Source: Parascedosporium putredinis (taxonomy: Eukaryota; Ascomycota; Sordariomycetes; Microascales; Microascaceae). From it: a DNA stretch of 64,000 nt. The DNA lies in NCBI GenBank assembly GCA_949357655.1, contig CASHTG010000003.1, forward strand, positions 372,001-436,000, read 5' to 3'. The translations under genes and the position numbers were made by a program. The notes below the pieces were generated by a model, which saw nothing but the letters and a program-made list of their open reading frames with translations, did no database searches and was not told the origin of the DNA. Shown piece after piece: positions 12,628 to 25,082 of the stretch (the stretch's first letter is position 1; every line of letters starts with the position of its first letter).

Positions 12628-14866
12628 CTAGGCGAACCAATTCATTGGCGACAGCATCATGAACTATGGAATCATTTGAAGGCAAATGTCTATGAATACT
12701 ATTGACCAACTCACGGGAATGGTGGATGGATCAATGGATCAATCCAGAATCCATCAGGGTGTACCTTCTTGGGCTCCATTGGTCTGTTGTGACGAGGCAA
12801 ATGGATGGCAGGCGCGAGGTGGGTGCGAATTGAGGAAGGTACTGATGTGACTGGTGCCCAAGCGTTAACTACGTTTCGGTCGGCTCAAGTTTCGACTGAT
12901 ACCCAGCGAGGCAGGCTCTGCCTGACGCTTTGCTCCGCTTTCCGTCATGGTCAAGCTCTACTTGTATTGCATGGCCCCTGTTCATCGGGACACTGCACAT
13001 CCGACGTCGTCTGTCTCCTGGATCCCCAGCCTCGAATCTTTTCGGGAGTAAAACCTCGAGAGAAAAAGAAAAGAAGTCCGGAGAATAACGAGCGACCGTT
13101 GGAGGAGTGAACTGCTGATGGGGAAAGGAAGAACTTGAAAGGGCGCTAACTGGAGACAAGGCGCAAAATGGGAGGAGAGGATGTGGGGAAAAGGCCAGTT
13201 TGAGGTTGCAGACCAAGGTTGATGGGATGGCACCCGACACAGACACCCATCTTGGGGTGTACGAAGCGAAGTACGAAGTAGCTCGCGCGACAAGAATCGA
13301 AGAAGCTGGGATTGTTGGATCCGTGGTGGCTATTGAACCAACCTGAATGCAACGAGGAGGTTCAATGATATGTACACCTTTATCCAGTGATTCATGTCGA
13401 CTGTCAACGTACCCGCGACGTTCGGACAAAGGACGCAACGCTTTTCGGATTGCCATACTCCGTGCTGCCTTTGATCATCGAAGGCTCCAGCACCTTTCCC
13501 CATTTCCATCAACAACATTGGAGGATTGTGTCGTTGCAGTCATTAGAGGATACTGGCGGGCCTCTCCTCTTCTTTGACCCCTTGTCTTGTGTTCTCGTAC
13601 CTTCCCACTTTCTCCCCGGCCAAGCAATCGATGATTTCAGAACGAACATTTGCCCACCCCGGCCATTGAAACAGTGAACCGAAACACAAGTGTTGGCGCC
13701 GCGACTCGGTTTGGCGAACAAATCGAGAGCAAACACGAAAAGGCCGAACCCGGCAACCACAGCACCGCTCAAAGGCCTTTCTTTCCCCCATTCCCGCTTC
13801 TTCACCAAGAGACCACCCTGTGTCTGAAGCAACGAAAGAAAGAAAAACGTGCACCTCTCCCAAGGAGACCGAAAGACTGGGCTATCATCAGGTTCGTTTG
13901 AGGAGCAGCCGACTTGTGTGTAGACAAAAAACGGAGGCCGTCTTTTCCGCCTGAGCACGACACCCGCACACACGTACCCAACCCACAGACGAGCCCTTGG
14001 ACAGACAATCGCGGTGTCTGCATGCACACCATACACGGCCTAACCAAGCTCTCTCCAGCTCCTGTTCTTTCTGTTTCCGACCTGGCGTCCCCTTGACAGG
14101 GCTTGAAGTTATTTACTCTTGAGATGGCATTTTAGGTTCCGTCCTAGCTCATATTCTCAAAGCTAAAGCTCTTGGGGTTGCCAATTCCTTTCCCAATCCA
14201 TCTTTTTCGCCGCCTGCTGGTTTTCCGCCATTCACTTGTAATTCTCATTATCCGTCCCTGGCACGAAACCTTGGCCCTCCTCATTGAGCGGCTTGGTACG
14301 CTTCCTTTACCGTTGCACAACCGTACACTTTTTTTTCTCTCTCTTTTCTTTTTTTCCCGCCCTTCACTACTCCTATCTCCTTGCTCGCGTTGTCCTCCTA
14401 GATCCCGCCGAGCCGGCTCTCTCTGGTACTGCACCCGCAATTTTGGCACTCAACTCAGACCCCTCTCGAGCTCCCACTCCACCACCCCACACGTCATCTG
14501 TCCTTTAAGTGACGGAGACGCTTGTGTAGCAGGGTGGAGAGCGAGTGTGTGTGCGTGAGAAAGAGAGAGAGCGAGAGCGAGAAAGCGGGTGTGTGTATGT
14601 GGAAGATTTGAGAAAAGAAAGACGGTGAAAAGGGACCAAAAGACAATTGCTTCGTCAAAATAATAGGAAAAGGGAGAAAGCGAAAGAGAAAGAGAAAGAG
14701 AGAAGGAGCGATTGAGCCTGTCCCACCGACCGTCTGTTATCGGATCAATTGCGGAGGCAAAACAACACGAAAAACAACCAAAGAGGCGCAAGCAGGAACG
14801 AATCTTGAAAAAAACGAACCAAACCCCTCTGGCACCGATTATATTAACGAACTGCTTACGCCTCGG

Positions 14867-17800
14867 ATGATGGATCCACAGTGGCAGTCATATCACGACC
14901 CTAACAGCTCCCTGCAACACCAGCACCAGCAGAGCCAGCGATCCTTCGACACCAACGCCAACGTTAACCCTCTTGGCTACGCCCCGAACAACAGTCGAGA
15001 TTACCCTAGCCAAACTTTCCCGCAAGCCCAGGCGGGCCACCAGGCTCATCAGGTTCAAGTTCCGGCCCAGCACCAGCAATTCCCGATTGAGCAGCAGTAC
15101 CAGCAGCAGCAGCAGCAGCAGCACCAGCCCCAGCAACACCTCCACCACCAACCTGCTCCACCACTAGGAGCCGCCAGCAACAGCGCCGGCGCCTACAGCT
15201 ACCCGCAGTACAATTACACAACCACAAGTGGCGGCGGCACAACCAGCACCACCTCGTCTGCCGCCTCCTCACAACACCAGCACCCGACTCCGTCATTGTC
15301 GTCCAACTCTTCCTCCTCCATCACCACCAACCCCCAGAGTCGAGACGTCTCCGGCGACGTCGCCATGCAGGACGCCAACGATTCCCATGCCGGCATAAAA
15401 TACGCCATGAGGCCTCATCACCAGTCCCAGCTTTCTGGTTCTGGTCGTCCCGCCAATCTCCACTCCCCGCAAGAACCCTCCTCCGCCGCCCAACGATACT
15501 CCCCGATGGAGGCCCTCTCGCCCACCTCACCCTATGCGCCAAAGGGCCCCGCCATCCAGAATCAATATGGCCAGCCCATCCAGAGACAGTCGCCTACGCG
15601 GCAGCCCGATTATCACTCCCAGAGCCCTTACCATCCGAGCCGCCAGCCTCAGGTCCCGAGCGGCATGATGTACTCACCCCACGACAGTTACCAACCCTCA
15701 TCCTCGGCGCAGAGCCTCGAAGCCAGCTTCGCCCACGATCCCAAGTCTCCGCGCCACGGTGTCCCCACAGTCTCGCCATCGCCGATGCGGCCAAGAGGCC
15801 TGTTCCTCAATTCCGGACCGTCAGATCGCCGGCTGACTTGCGACCTGTTGTCAATAACCAGCCCGCCTTCCGCCGAGCGGCTCCCGAGGGTGGCTTCATC
15901 AGTGTACGTCTTGTGTTTTTCTATCCTCGGTCCTCCTCCTAATCCTCCTCCCCTTGTCCTTCCCCCTCTTCGACACGAAGAGAGTTCTTTTCCTTTTTTT
16001 TGTCTTCATTTCCTTTTCTTTTTTATTCCACCCTTCTACCCCCTTCTTGCAATTTCTCTGTATGAATTTAGCGTGCATCGTACCATTCGGTCTCCCGCAG
16101 AGGAAGCAGATTTGCGTTGGGTTTCATCGCGACTTTGCATAGCGGTGCGTCACTTTGTGGATGGGTGGCCTCTACGTCGGGATCAAAGTTCCCCACCCCC
16201 GCAGTTTTGCTTGCTTGCGCGATTGACGCAAATGTGCCTTCGAAAGGGATTAAATGCTAACGAGTCCTTTTTTTATCCCTCCTCGTAGCCTCTGCAAGCA
16301 CTAACGGTCCATTTACCGGCTACTTATCGAATCTGCAATCCCGGCTTCAAATACGAATCGTCTCGGAATCCTCGTCGTGTTTTGACCAAACCTAGTAAAG
16401 GCGTAAAGAACGATGGATTCGATAACGAGGACAGCGATTATATCCTCTACGTTAACGATATTCTCGGATCTGAGGAGGCTGGCCACAAGTAAGCGACCCC
16501 AGATGGCTCGCCCACTGCCTTCTGATGCAGGTGCAAGGGACTTGACTTTTCTAACCGGGGATTGAACCTCTCTTTCTCTAGGAATCGATATCTCATTCTC
16601 GACGTTCTCGGCCAGGGCACGTTTGGCCAGGTCGTGAAATGCCAGAATCTCAAGACACAGGAGGTGGTGGCCGTCAAGGTTATCAAGAACCGAACTGCCT
16701 ATTTTAACCAGAGCATGATGGAGGTTTCCGTGCTCGACCTTGTATGTTGTAGCGTTTCCCTTTGTGATGTGCTAACCACAGCTGTGCGAAACGGGGCGAA
16801 AAGCTAACTTGCTGGCAGCTCAACACGAAGCTCGACAAGAACGACGACCATCACCTTCTTCGGTTAAAGGATACGTTTATTCACCGTCAGCACTTGTGTT
16901 TGGTATTCGAACTGCTCAGCGTCAACCTTTACGAACTCATCAAGCAAAACCAATTCCGTGGTCTCAGCACGACCCTCGTCCGAGTGTTCGCCCAACAGCT
17001 TCTAAACGGACTGGTACTGCTCAATAAGGCTCGGCTTATCCATTGCGATTTGAAGCCCGAAAACATCCTCCTCAAGAACCTCGAAAGCCCCATCATCAAG
17101 ATTATCGATTTCGGGTCTGCCTGCGATGAACGGCAAACCGTATACACGTATATCCAATCGCGATTCTACCGATCGCCCGAGGTTTTGCTTGGCCTGCCAT
17201 ACTCGTCCGCTATTGACATGTGGTCGCTCGGGTGCATTGTCGTTGAGCTTTTCCTAGGCCTACCGCTCTTCCCTGGTTCCTCTGAGTACAACCAAGTGTC
17301 GCGAATCGTTGAGATGCTTGGAAACCCACCCAACTGGATGATTGAGATGGGTAAACAAGGCGGTGACTTTTTGAGAAGCGCGTAGACGAGTTTGGTCGCC
17401 GAACATACCAGCTCAAGAGCATGGAACAGTACTCGCGCGAGCATGGAACCAAGGAGCAACCTAGCAAGAAGTATTTCCAGGCTAGCACGCTGCCGGATAT
17501 CATCAAGTCCTACCCGCTTCCGCGCAAGAACATGAAGCAATCGGAGATCGAGCGAGGTAAGCTCTCATCGCCAGGCCCCTCCCTACCCTAGAATCAAGGT
17601 GTTGCTCAAAAGAAGCGTGATGGCAAATCGCTAACCTGTTTTCTTTCCTCCCCTCCCCTCTGATAGAAATGAATAACCGAACCGCATTCATCGACTTTGT
17701 GCGAGGCCTCTTGAACCTTAACCCCTTGGAGAGGTGGTCACCACAGCAAGCGAAGCTCCATCCCTTCATCACGCAACAAAAGTTTACTACGCCGTTTGTG

Positions 17801-18249
17801 CCACCCATGAACCTCAAGTCTAGCTCGCTTAACCGGTCTCCAGCCCCCGGCACTCAACAACAACAGCATGCCGAGGCCCTCTCGAAGCAGCGTGCCCAGG
17901 CAGCACAAACTCAGGCAAACAATGCTGCCCAGCAGGCACAATACGGCCCTCCGATGGCAGGCCAATACCACCCACAAGGCCACCCTCAAGCTCACCCGCA
18001 AGCTCACCCGCAGGCTCACCCGCAAGCGCATCCACAGGCGCATCCACAAGCCCATCCCCACAGGGCCATGTCCAATCACCTCAGATGTACGGAGGCGGAG
18101 CATATCCTCCCGCTGGGACGGTGCCGACGCAGGTGCCCACCTATGGCGGTTCGCAGCCTGCATACGGGCAGATGCCCATGGCCCAGGCCCCTCAGCAAAT
18201 ACCATCGCAACCGTATGTTAACGCTCACCAGCCAATGGGAAACATGTAC

Positions 18250-18282
<33 letters not shown>

Positions 18283-18597
18283 GCTAGTACCCGCACTGGA
18301 CGGGCACGCGCTTCGACGATGGAGCAGCAGCAGAGCGGCATTCCCGCTGCCATCCAGAGGGTTGCCAGCCACCTCGACCCTACGCAACCCATTAGGTTAC
18401 AGCCGAGTCCGGCGTACTACCCGCCGCCACCCGAGGGCATGGCGGGTATGGATAGCACTCCCGGTAGGGCAGGGAGGAGAGGCAGTAGAGTTCAAACTGG
18501 AGGGGCTCGCAGCAACCGTGACTTCATCCGCACCCTCGAGGAGAGGACACTGGAGGAAGGTTACATGGGTGGCCAAGGACAAAACCCTTGGCATTAA
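14867..18597 (+). CDS. yak1: Dual-specificity protein kinase Yak1 (DYRK family)
   Basis: Ser/Thr kinase that self-phosphorylates on tyrosine; Yak1 restrains growth and promotes stress responses downstream of PKA/TOR, in cytoplasm and nucleus. Exons: 14867-15903, 16289-16488, 16582-16741, 16819-17556 and 17667-18597, about 1,022 residues. The first ~345 residues are Gln/Ser/Pro-rich. A highly conserved block (PLQALTVHLPATYRICNPGF) precedes the kinase domain at about 414-745, with GQGTFGQV, lysine in VKVIKN, HCDLKPENILL, DFGSAC and the YTYIQSRFYRSPE activation loop whose second tyrosine is autophosphorylated in the family. The tail has His-Pro-Gln-Ala and poly-Gln repeats. One base is missing near 15785 (C run), one in the T run at 17368-17372 (otherwise the frame stops inside the kinase domain) and one in the C run at 18056-18059. 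Intron 1 is long for this fungus (385 bp). Confidence 0.95.
15101..15123 (+). repeat. CAG repeat in yak1 (poly-Gln)
   Basis: Uninterrupted CAG triplets in frame in the first yak1 exon, inside a Gln/His-rich region. A second CAG/CAA run lies at about 18250-18282. Confidence 0.9.
17981..18062 (+). repeat. 12-bp minisatellite in yak1 coding His-Pro-Gln-Ala
   Basis: Six full 12-bp units and a partial seventh, in frame, encoding HPQA each time. Changes between units are almost all at third codon positions (CAC/CAT, CCT/CCG/CCA, CAA/CAG, GCT/GCG/GCC), so the peptide has been kept while the DNA drifted. Confidence 0.9.
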
Positions 18598-20153
18598 AAA
18601 GTTGGAAGTACGACGCAATTGACGGTGGCGTCTGGCATTAGGATCGGGAAAGTAGAATGTTCAAGGTGATGATGGGTTTGGGACGAAGACGAGGGACGAG
18701 GAGGTGGGAGAAGTCTGTATTCACACCTATATCGAGCTGAAACGTCGTTCGTGTCTTTTTTTCCTTTTCTTTTCCTTTATCGCTCGCTCTCTTTCTGCCA
18801 TCCTATCCTTTCCTCCCTTTTCCCTCCCTTATCCTCCTCATTACCGCCACAACATTAGGTCGGCACGGCAGGCATAGCAGCCAGAACAAGAGAGACGTGG
18901 TGAAGACAAGAAAAAAAGGAGTCCGCGAAGAACGCTCGCCACCTCCACAGCACATTTGCACATTGGGTTTCCTTCTTTTCCTTTTCGGTTCTTTCCCTTT
19001 TTCTTTTCCTTTTTTGTTCCTTCATCTTATATCTCGTTTATATCGTTTGGGCGGGTGGTGGTGGCCGGGAAGGCAAGGTAGCTGGGTAGGCAGGGCGGGT
19101 AGGGGCATTTTTCGGTGGGAAGCGTGTCTGTGAAGGGAAACTTTTTTTCTTTTTACCGTTATACTGAACCTAAGCAAAAAAGGGAAATGCAACTCTTAAC
19201 CTTTTTTTCTTTTTCCACTGAGCATCGTTTATGCGTCCTTGTTCGTGCCTCGCCTCTTCTCTATGTTTTATGTCTCGCTTTCCTTTCCCGCGAAGAACTT
19301 AAGAGGCGCTGGCCTTCTCAGGTTCCTACCTCGCCTGGGGCCTTTAGATGGCTTGGATCTTTCCCCTTTTATAGCCAAGGTTCTCCGTCTCTCTCTTTAT
19401 ACGCGAGGAGCGCCGTGTGTGGCGGGCTGGCTTTAACCTTTCTTTGTTGCCTTTCTTTGCCTTTTACTATACTGTTTGCGTCAGGGCTATCTCTAGGCGG
19501 AGCTAGATGAAGTATGTTTGGAACATGAAACAAAGTGGCAGCGCCGCAAGCGCGAAGGGACGTCGTAAGCTTGTCGAAGATGCTGGTTTCTTTTGGTAAC
19601 TATTCGATTTGGGTCGTCCTCCTGGCCTCATACACTCCCGATGGACTAGGGAAGGGAGCCCAGTTTGATACAAGGCTCACACACAAGAGGATACTGCGAT
19701 GAGGATGTGATACCGGACAAGGCTGTTGCCCGATCAGATAGGGCACGCCTTTTCTTCTTCTTCTCTTTAAGAGTTTCCAATCTTCCAAGTTCATACCGTG
19801 GTAAATGCATAATCGTTGAGTAGAAAAAGAAAAAAAAAGAAACCGTGGTAATACACATTGCTACATGATTGTTTTGTTTGTTTCCAGATCGCAATAACAC
19901 GCGGGAAAAAAGCGTCGACAGTAATGGCCGAAAAAAAGAATAATGAGCCCTTGCGACCTTTAGAAAGAAACGCCCTCCTGCCTCTGATATCGTCATCTCT
20001 AACAATGGAATGGGATGAGCTGTTGTTGTTTTTTTTATCCCTCTTCCCTCACATCCCAGCTCTCTTCACTTCCGTTCCTCGGGGTAGGTTCTCCCTTTGC
20101 CCTCCGTCCATCCTCTAATGTTAGACCCTTCCTCTGATAAGGGACTTGTAGGA
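18598..20153. other. Convergent 3' region of yak1 and the RRM gene
   Basis: T-rich and A-rich tracts with several possible poly(A) signals on both strands. I see no supported gene. The open frame at 19115-19510 is low in complexity and has no family match I recognise. Confidence 0.5.
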
Positions 20154-21480
20154 TTACCGCCTGCCCCTTCCACGCCGGGCGGATCCAACCATGCTATCGC
20201 TGTATAGCTTACCGCCGCCATTGGAGTTGTTCCGAATTAGATCAGGTCTCGAGTTACCGTTACCATTGCTGCTGCCGTTGCCGTTGCCATTGCCGTTGCC
20301 GTTGGCCCTGACGCTGTTGGAGGCTTCGGGGAAACCATGCTTGCCGTCAACGAGTTGGGTAGCGCCGGAGCGGTGAGAGGTGTCGGGGAGTCGGAGGCGT
20401 AGCCGCGGGGGTTGGGGTAAACCTTGATGACCCTGCCATCGGCCTGTGAGATTTTAGTCGTTAGTAAAACGGTGTCTATCTTAAGAGCTTCGCGCAGATT
20501 GGAAGAAAGGCGAGAGGGGGCGCTTCGCATCATACCAGTTGATCATTAAACTTAGCAATGACCTTTTCGCCAGCCTCCCTTGAATGGAAGACCATTTCCA
20601 CGAGGATCATGGGGTGCGACTTGAGCACCTTGCAGACCAGCATCTCCTCCTACGGGCGTCATGGCACTCTCAACGTCCGCTGCCGTGGTTCCGGGGCAAA
20701 ATTTTGCGCCAGCACGGAGAACGGCCCCGCGATGCCGCGGATCGAGAGCTCCGGCCCGGGCGAGGCGGAGCCCCTGCCTCCCGTGCCACCAGTGTGCGTC
20801 TTCTTCTGCTGGGTCTTGAAGCCAGCCTTGGGGCCCTTGGGGGCGTTTAGGACGTTGGCTTGAGAGGAGTCGACGCGCTGGAGGGCGGCGGTGAGCTTGG
20901 CGGTGCGTCTCGCGGGTTTCGAACCGGGCGCGGAGATGCGGGAAGCGAGTCCGCTGGGAGGGTTTACGGAGGCGTGGAGATCATGAGTCCATTCGGCGTC
21001 GACGTTGCCCGGGGGTGCGCGGGCGGATGTGGATACTGTTCGCTGTGTCTTTGGGAGTTTGTTAACGTTTGTTTCCCTCCCCTTTTTGGGCGGGGGTACG
21101 AGGCTCGGGGTCTAGGGTGTATCGGGAGAGGAGAAAGCGATGCATGGATATAGGTGGCGTGGTTGATATGGGAGCGCAGCAGGTTTGCGTACCTTTTGAT
21201 CCCGACTCGGCTGGCTAAGGAGGGGCCGGCGCCCAACTTTTGCGCCGAGGGAGCGCTCTTCCTGCGGTCTTTGGAGAAGATGCTGGCGGCAAGTTGCTCG
21301 TTGCGTTTGCGCTCGCGACCTAGAGGGAGAGCGATAATGTGTTAGAGAGAGAGAGAGGGAGGAACTTTATTTTTGGGCGCTTTGAGCTGTTGCATCGGGT
21401 TGACGGTCTCACGTACCCTCTTGGATGATCTTTTCAAAGTCGCTGGCGGCCTTGGCCTTGGCAATCTCTGGCTTGCCCAT
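20154..21480 (-). CDS. Small RRM-like RNA-binding protein, function unknown
   Basis: Four exons: 21480-21417, 21319-21193, 21042-20536 and 20443-20154. The N-terminus (MGKPEIAKAKAASDFEKII) is a basic helix, then a Ser/Ala/Pro-rich linker leads to an RRM-like fold: FSVLAQNF, PGTTAADVESAM, MLVCKVLKSHPMILVEMVF, and GRVIKVYPNP after the last intron. The aromatic RNP residues are weak. The tail has Asn-Gly repeats and ends in an RGRGRR motif typical of RNA or poly(A)-factor partners. Corrections needed: a missing A at the end of exon 2 (T run 21194-21197 on +), a missing C near 20699, an extra G near 20644 and a missing base near 20362. The first two exons then join in phase and give about 329 residues. 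I do not recognise a named orthologue; an export adaptor-like role is only a guess. Confidence 0.7.
20254..20310. repeat. 6-bp GTTGCC-type repeat in the RRM gene (Asn-Gly run)
   Basis: Imperfect hexanucleotide repeats that, read on the minus strand, encode alternating Asn and Gly with a short Ser interruption. Confidence 0.8.
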
Positions 21481-22518
21481 GGCGGATTGTGGGGAGAGAG
21501 GAGGGAAGAAGGAGAAAGGGAAGAAGGTGATGTGCGGGATTCGAAGATGAATCAGAGAAGAAAGGGTTGGAATATGGTGTAAATGAAGGGGATTAAATGA
21601 AGAGAAAGAAGAAGAAGGAAACCTCGAGAATGTAGAGGGGAATAAACGCCAGCGATGATGATGGTTCCCAAGCGAGGCTGTGGGAAGCGGCGCTTCGTTG
21701 ATAATGGTTGGTGGCAGTGTCGTCGTGCAGAGGAAAAAACCGGGGGCGAGACGCCGTGGCACGCGTCGAGGTACCTCAATTGACGTGCGATGCGGGAACG
21801 AGGGGACAGATTGGATGCGGGATGGGCTGAGCTGCGAGCTATTGAGTCCCTGAACTTTTTGACCGCAGGCGCCCTGGCGTAATGCACATGTACCCTGGAC
21901 ATGAACAAGCTCCTGATTTTTCTTTGGGCTGAGGTCCCGGACAGGCTGCCACCTGGCGGTACTATTGCCAGCTGTTTTTGCGTCGGCTGACAGCCAGATG
22001 GAGAGATCCGGTCTAAATCAAATCGGTGTTGTGGCCCAGGTCAATGCCATTGCCATGGCCCAAGCCGCCCCAGCAAGATCGTCGGCTCTTTCACTTTTCC
22101 CCCTCCAGCCTCGTCCCACACAATTACCCTCCGCTGCCCGTCCTTCTTCCCAAAAACTACCTTGTCCTCGTGTGTACCGCTCTTCCCTCTCTGTCCTTGT
22201 TCTGAACGGTACAAAGCTCGTTGTGGGAAATTTCTTCCTCGAGGGTCGCATTTCCCACCAGCTCCGCTTCTAAGAGGCTTCTCTGGCAAATCTTGCGCCC
22301 TGACCCTGTTTTCCTATTATTCCTCCCATTTGTTTTGGAAACCACCGGTCTCGCTCCGTCACCTCCCGTTACCTCTTGTCCAACAACCACCCGCCGACGA
22401 AATTCTCGAGTCGATGAGGTGAACCCTTACCCCTTGGCTAAGCTTTTGCCTTTTGTCTTATCCTTTTTTCTTTCTTTCTCCCCTCTCTACCCTCTTCCCT
22501 CTTCCTCCGACAATCGCC
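21481..22518. other. Divergent promoter region between the RRM gene and sds3
   Basis: About 1 kb between two start codons facing away from each other, so probably a shared promoter. CT-rich tracts precede sds3 (about 22440-22510). I see no gene. Confidence 0.5.
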
Positions 22519-24248
22519 ATGGCTACCACAGAGCCAGCGATTGGGGGCGGCTCGAGTCTCCCTCCCACAGCACGACGAGCCGAGCCCCAAGCCCCTTCCA
22601 AGCGCGACAAGAAACGCCAACTGCTCAACGAGCGCATCGCTGCGCTGACGGAAAAGTTTGATCGAAACCGAGACGTTTCCTACGTCGACCAGCTCCACAA
22701 GATCCAGGTCGATACGAGCCTCGTCCAGCGAGTCGATCCCTACGCCCCGAATGCCGCGGCCATCATCCACGAGCTCCGCCAGGAGCAGCGCAATGCCGTC
22801 GGACCCAACCTAGTCTCCCAGAGCGCCCGGAGTCTCTTGGATATGGCCGGCCCCAAATTCCAAGACTGGGCGCAAGAGATGTCCGACTTGCACGAACGCA
22901 AGGATTTCCAGCTGAGTACTCAGCATGTGCGTCACCATCTCCCTTCCGCGGGCCTCATTTTGGCCATCGGTTGCCGGCTACCCATAGAACAACGTAACTA
23001 ACCTTGCTCCGTCGTGATAGGCCGAGTACGAGCGCAAGGTGCAAGAATTCAAGAATGTGCACAACTACCGAGTCGAGACCGCCAAGAGAGAGCACCAAGC
23101 CCTTGCGTCGACGCTTAGAGACCGTCTGATCAACTCGCTCGCTGCGAAGAAGAACCGCCTGAATAAGGAAAAGGAGGCTCTCGAGCTCTCAGACTCGTCT
23201 GCCCTCCTCTTCCATCCCAACCAATTCAGCATCGCGAACCCGGCTAGCCCCGGCGGCAACCACGGCAAGCGAGCCACTCGACTCCGCAAAGACGCCGAAG
23301 ACCTCGGCCTCGGCGACAACAAGAAGCGCAAGCGAGCCGTGGGCGACGACGACGGGTCTCCGGTGCCGAGCCGCCGAGCCCTCGATACCACGGGCACCAC
23401 GCCTCTGTGGCAGTCGGAGAAGCTCCGCGTGGCGGCCAAGCAAAACGGCCCCATCTACAGCGTGGACAAGCTCTTCACCGACAAGGAGCTGACCCTCACC
23501 TATAACACCGCGGCCCAGGCGGCCCACATGCACATTTTGCGCCACCGCGTGAGCGGGCCCGCGGGCTCTTCGTCGGACGGCAACGAGTCGAGCAACGACG
23601 ACGAGGACGGCCACGACGTGGACCTCGCGGCGCCCATGATGGAGCGCGCCCCGTCGCACGCCACGAGGAGCACGCGCGGCAACGTCAACCACAACGTGAT
23701 TGACCACAAGATCCTCGGCGTCGAGGCCATCGCCGACTATGAGGTGCCCGGCAACCTCGAGAAGATACAAGGCCTCGAGCCGCCCAAACTGCCGCCCATT
23801 GCCCCGTCGCAGTACAGCAAACCCCCACGCGGTCGCAAGACCAAAACACCCCCGTGTCCCTCCCCAACGACACGATCAACGAGGATCTCCAAATCATGTC
23901 GTACTTTAAGCAGTTTGACTCGCACACCAAGCCCGGGTCCTCGCTCACGGTGAACGACAGCCTGAAGCGCGTGCTCGAGGCGGCGGCCACGCCCAACTCC
24001 AAGAACCGCTACGTCGCATTCATCGGCAACGGGCCCCGTCGGGACCTCGAGGACATTCGTCGCGAGCTGGGCCTCCTTCGGACAAGCCGTCGGAGAACCC
24101 GAGCCCGGAAAAATCCTCGTCCGGCCTGATCGCGGCGGCCACAGCCTCGGCGGCGGCGGCGATGAGTAGGCAGAGCAGCCAGGGTGGCGTGGCTATGAGC
24201 CGTACGGGGACGAACGGTAGTGCGCGTGGAAAAGGTCGGAAGAATTAG
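22519..24248 (+). CDS. sds3: Sds3-like subunit of the Rpd3L histone deacetylase complex
   Basis: Sds3 proteins hold together the large Rpd3/Sin3 histone deacetylase complex, which represses transcription. Two exons (22519-22926, 23021-24248) give about 545 residues. The N-terminal half is charged and coiled-coil-like: KRDKKRQLLNERIAALTEKF, then LHKIQVDTSLVQRVDPY and, after the intron, REHQALASTLRDRLINSL. The conserved block LLFHPNQFSIANPASPGG and the later VDKLFTDKELTLTYNTA match filamentous-fungal Sds3 proteins as I remember them. The tail contains a basic stretch and ends Gly/Lys/Arg-rich. One base is missing in the C run at 23822-23826 and one in the G run at 24069-24071; without them the last ~130 residues are lost. 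The start is the first ATG after a CT-rich leader. Confidence 0.82.
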
Positions 24249-25082
24249 GGTTGAGGCCGGTGTCGAGGGCACTCATCTTTTCTTTTCTCTTCATTTTTTT
24301 CTTTACACTTTCTTTTCTTCTTCTTCCAGCAATTTGGAGGCGGCGTGTGTCTAGCTAGCACTGAAGTGCTCGGCCGCTACTAGACACTTTGATTTCTTTT
24401 TTTTTTTCTCGCGAGACTAGACCGGAGGGTTTCCATCTTTTCTGCTGCCTTTTCCACTTTCCTTGCTGTACACCCTTTTTTTTTTCCTCTTTCCCCTATC
24501 TCATGATCCCAGGGCGGTATGACGGATACCGGCATGTATTCTTTTCCTACTTTTTTCATTTCCTTTTTTACAATGCATCTTTCCACGTATCATTCCTTTT
24601 TTCCTTGGCCCTTTTTTCCTTTGGTCCCCACATCGGTCCCTCGTACTACTTTACTTGTACATCTGCAGACAGGTTCGGGGCCAAAAACAAAGGGTCCAGG
24701 CGAAAAGGTCTTTTGGAGTTATATGGACAGAGGGTATAATCTCATGACATTCAACGCTTTCTTGTCCCACCAGTACTGTGAGAGAACCGATTCTGCGAGA
24801 ACGAGCTCAGGGTCGTCACGGCTCTTTCCCAGCTCTTCTTCAGGGAGGTAGACGTCACCTACTGTAGGTTATTTAGAGAGAGGAGCAGGCAGAGAAAGCG
24901 AAAATAATAAGTTTCAATTGGAAGTCTCACTTCTTTCATACACATTATCATAACATTCGTTGACATCTAACATGGAAAGTACCCGTGCGCATTCTACCTG
25001 AAAACAAGGCGATATCCCCTTTAAGACATAGGAGAGAAACAAAACAAAACGAACCCTTCAACCCTAAGAACGAGAGAAGATT
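24249..25082. other. Convergent 3' region of sds3 and the CmcJ-like gene
   Basis: T-rich sequence typical of fungal 3' ends on the + side. I see no gene. Confidence 0.5.

Larger units (their letters stand above)
7076..14866. other. Gene-poor 7.8 kb region between pub1 and yak1
   Basis: No reading frame here looks conserved or coding, on either strand. It starts with the pub1 3' flank and ends with the probable long leader of yak1; about 14540-14710 is strongly purine-rich with GAGA tracts. It contains CT microsatellites near 7620-7707 and a 9-bp tandem repeat at 12601-12627. The longest open frame (12869-13456, minus) has no recognisable domain and no codon-usage support. Confidence 0.5.

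Noticed and set aside
12869..13456. 195-residue minus-strand open frame, the longest in the first gene desert
   Set aside because: No motif, no sensible codon pattern, and other frames overlap it equally well.
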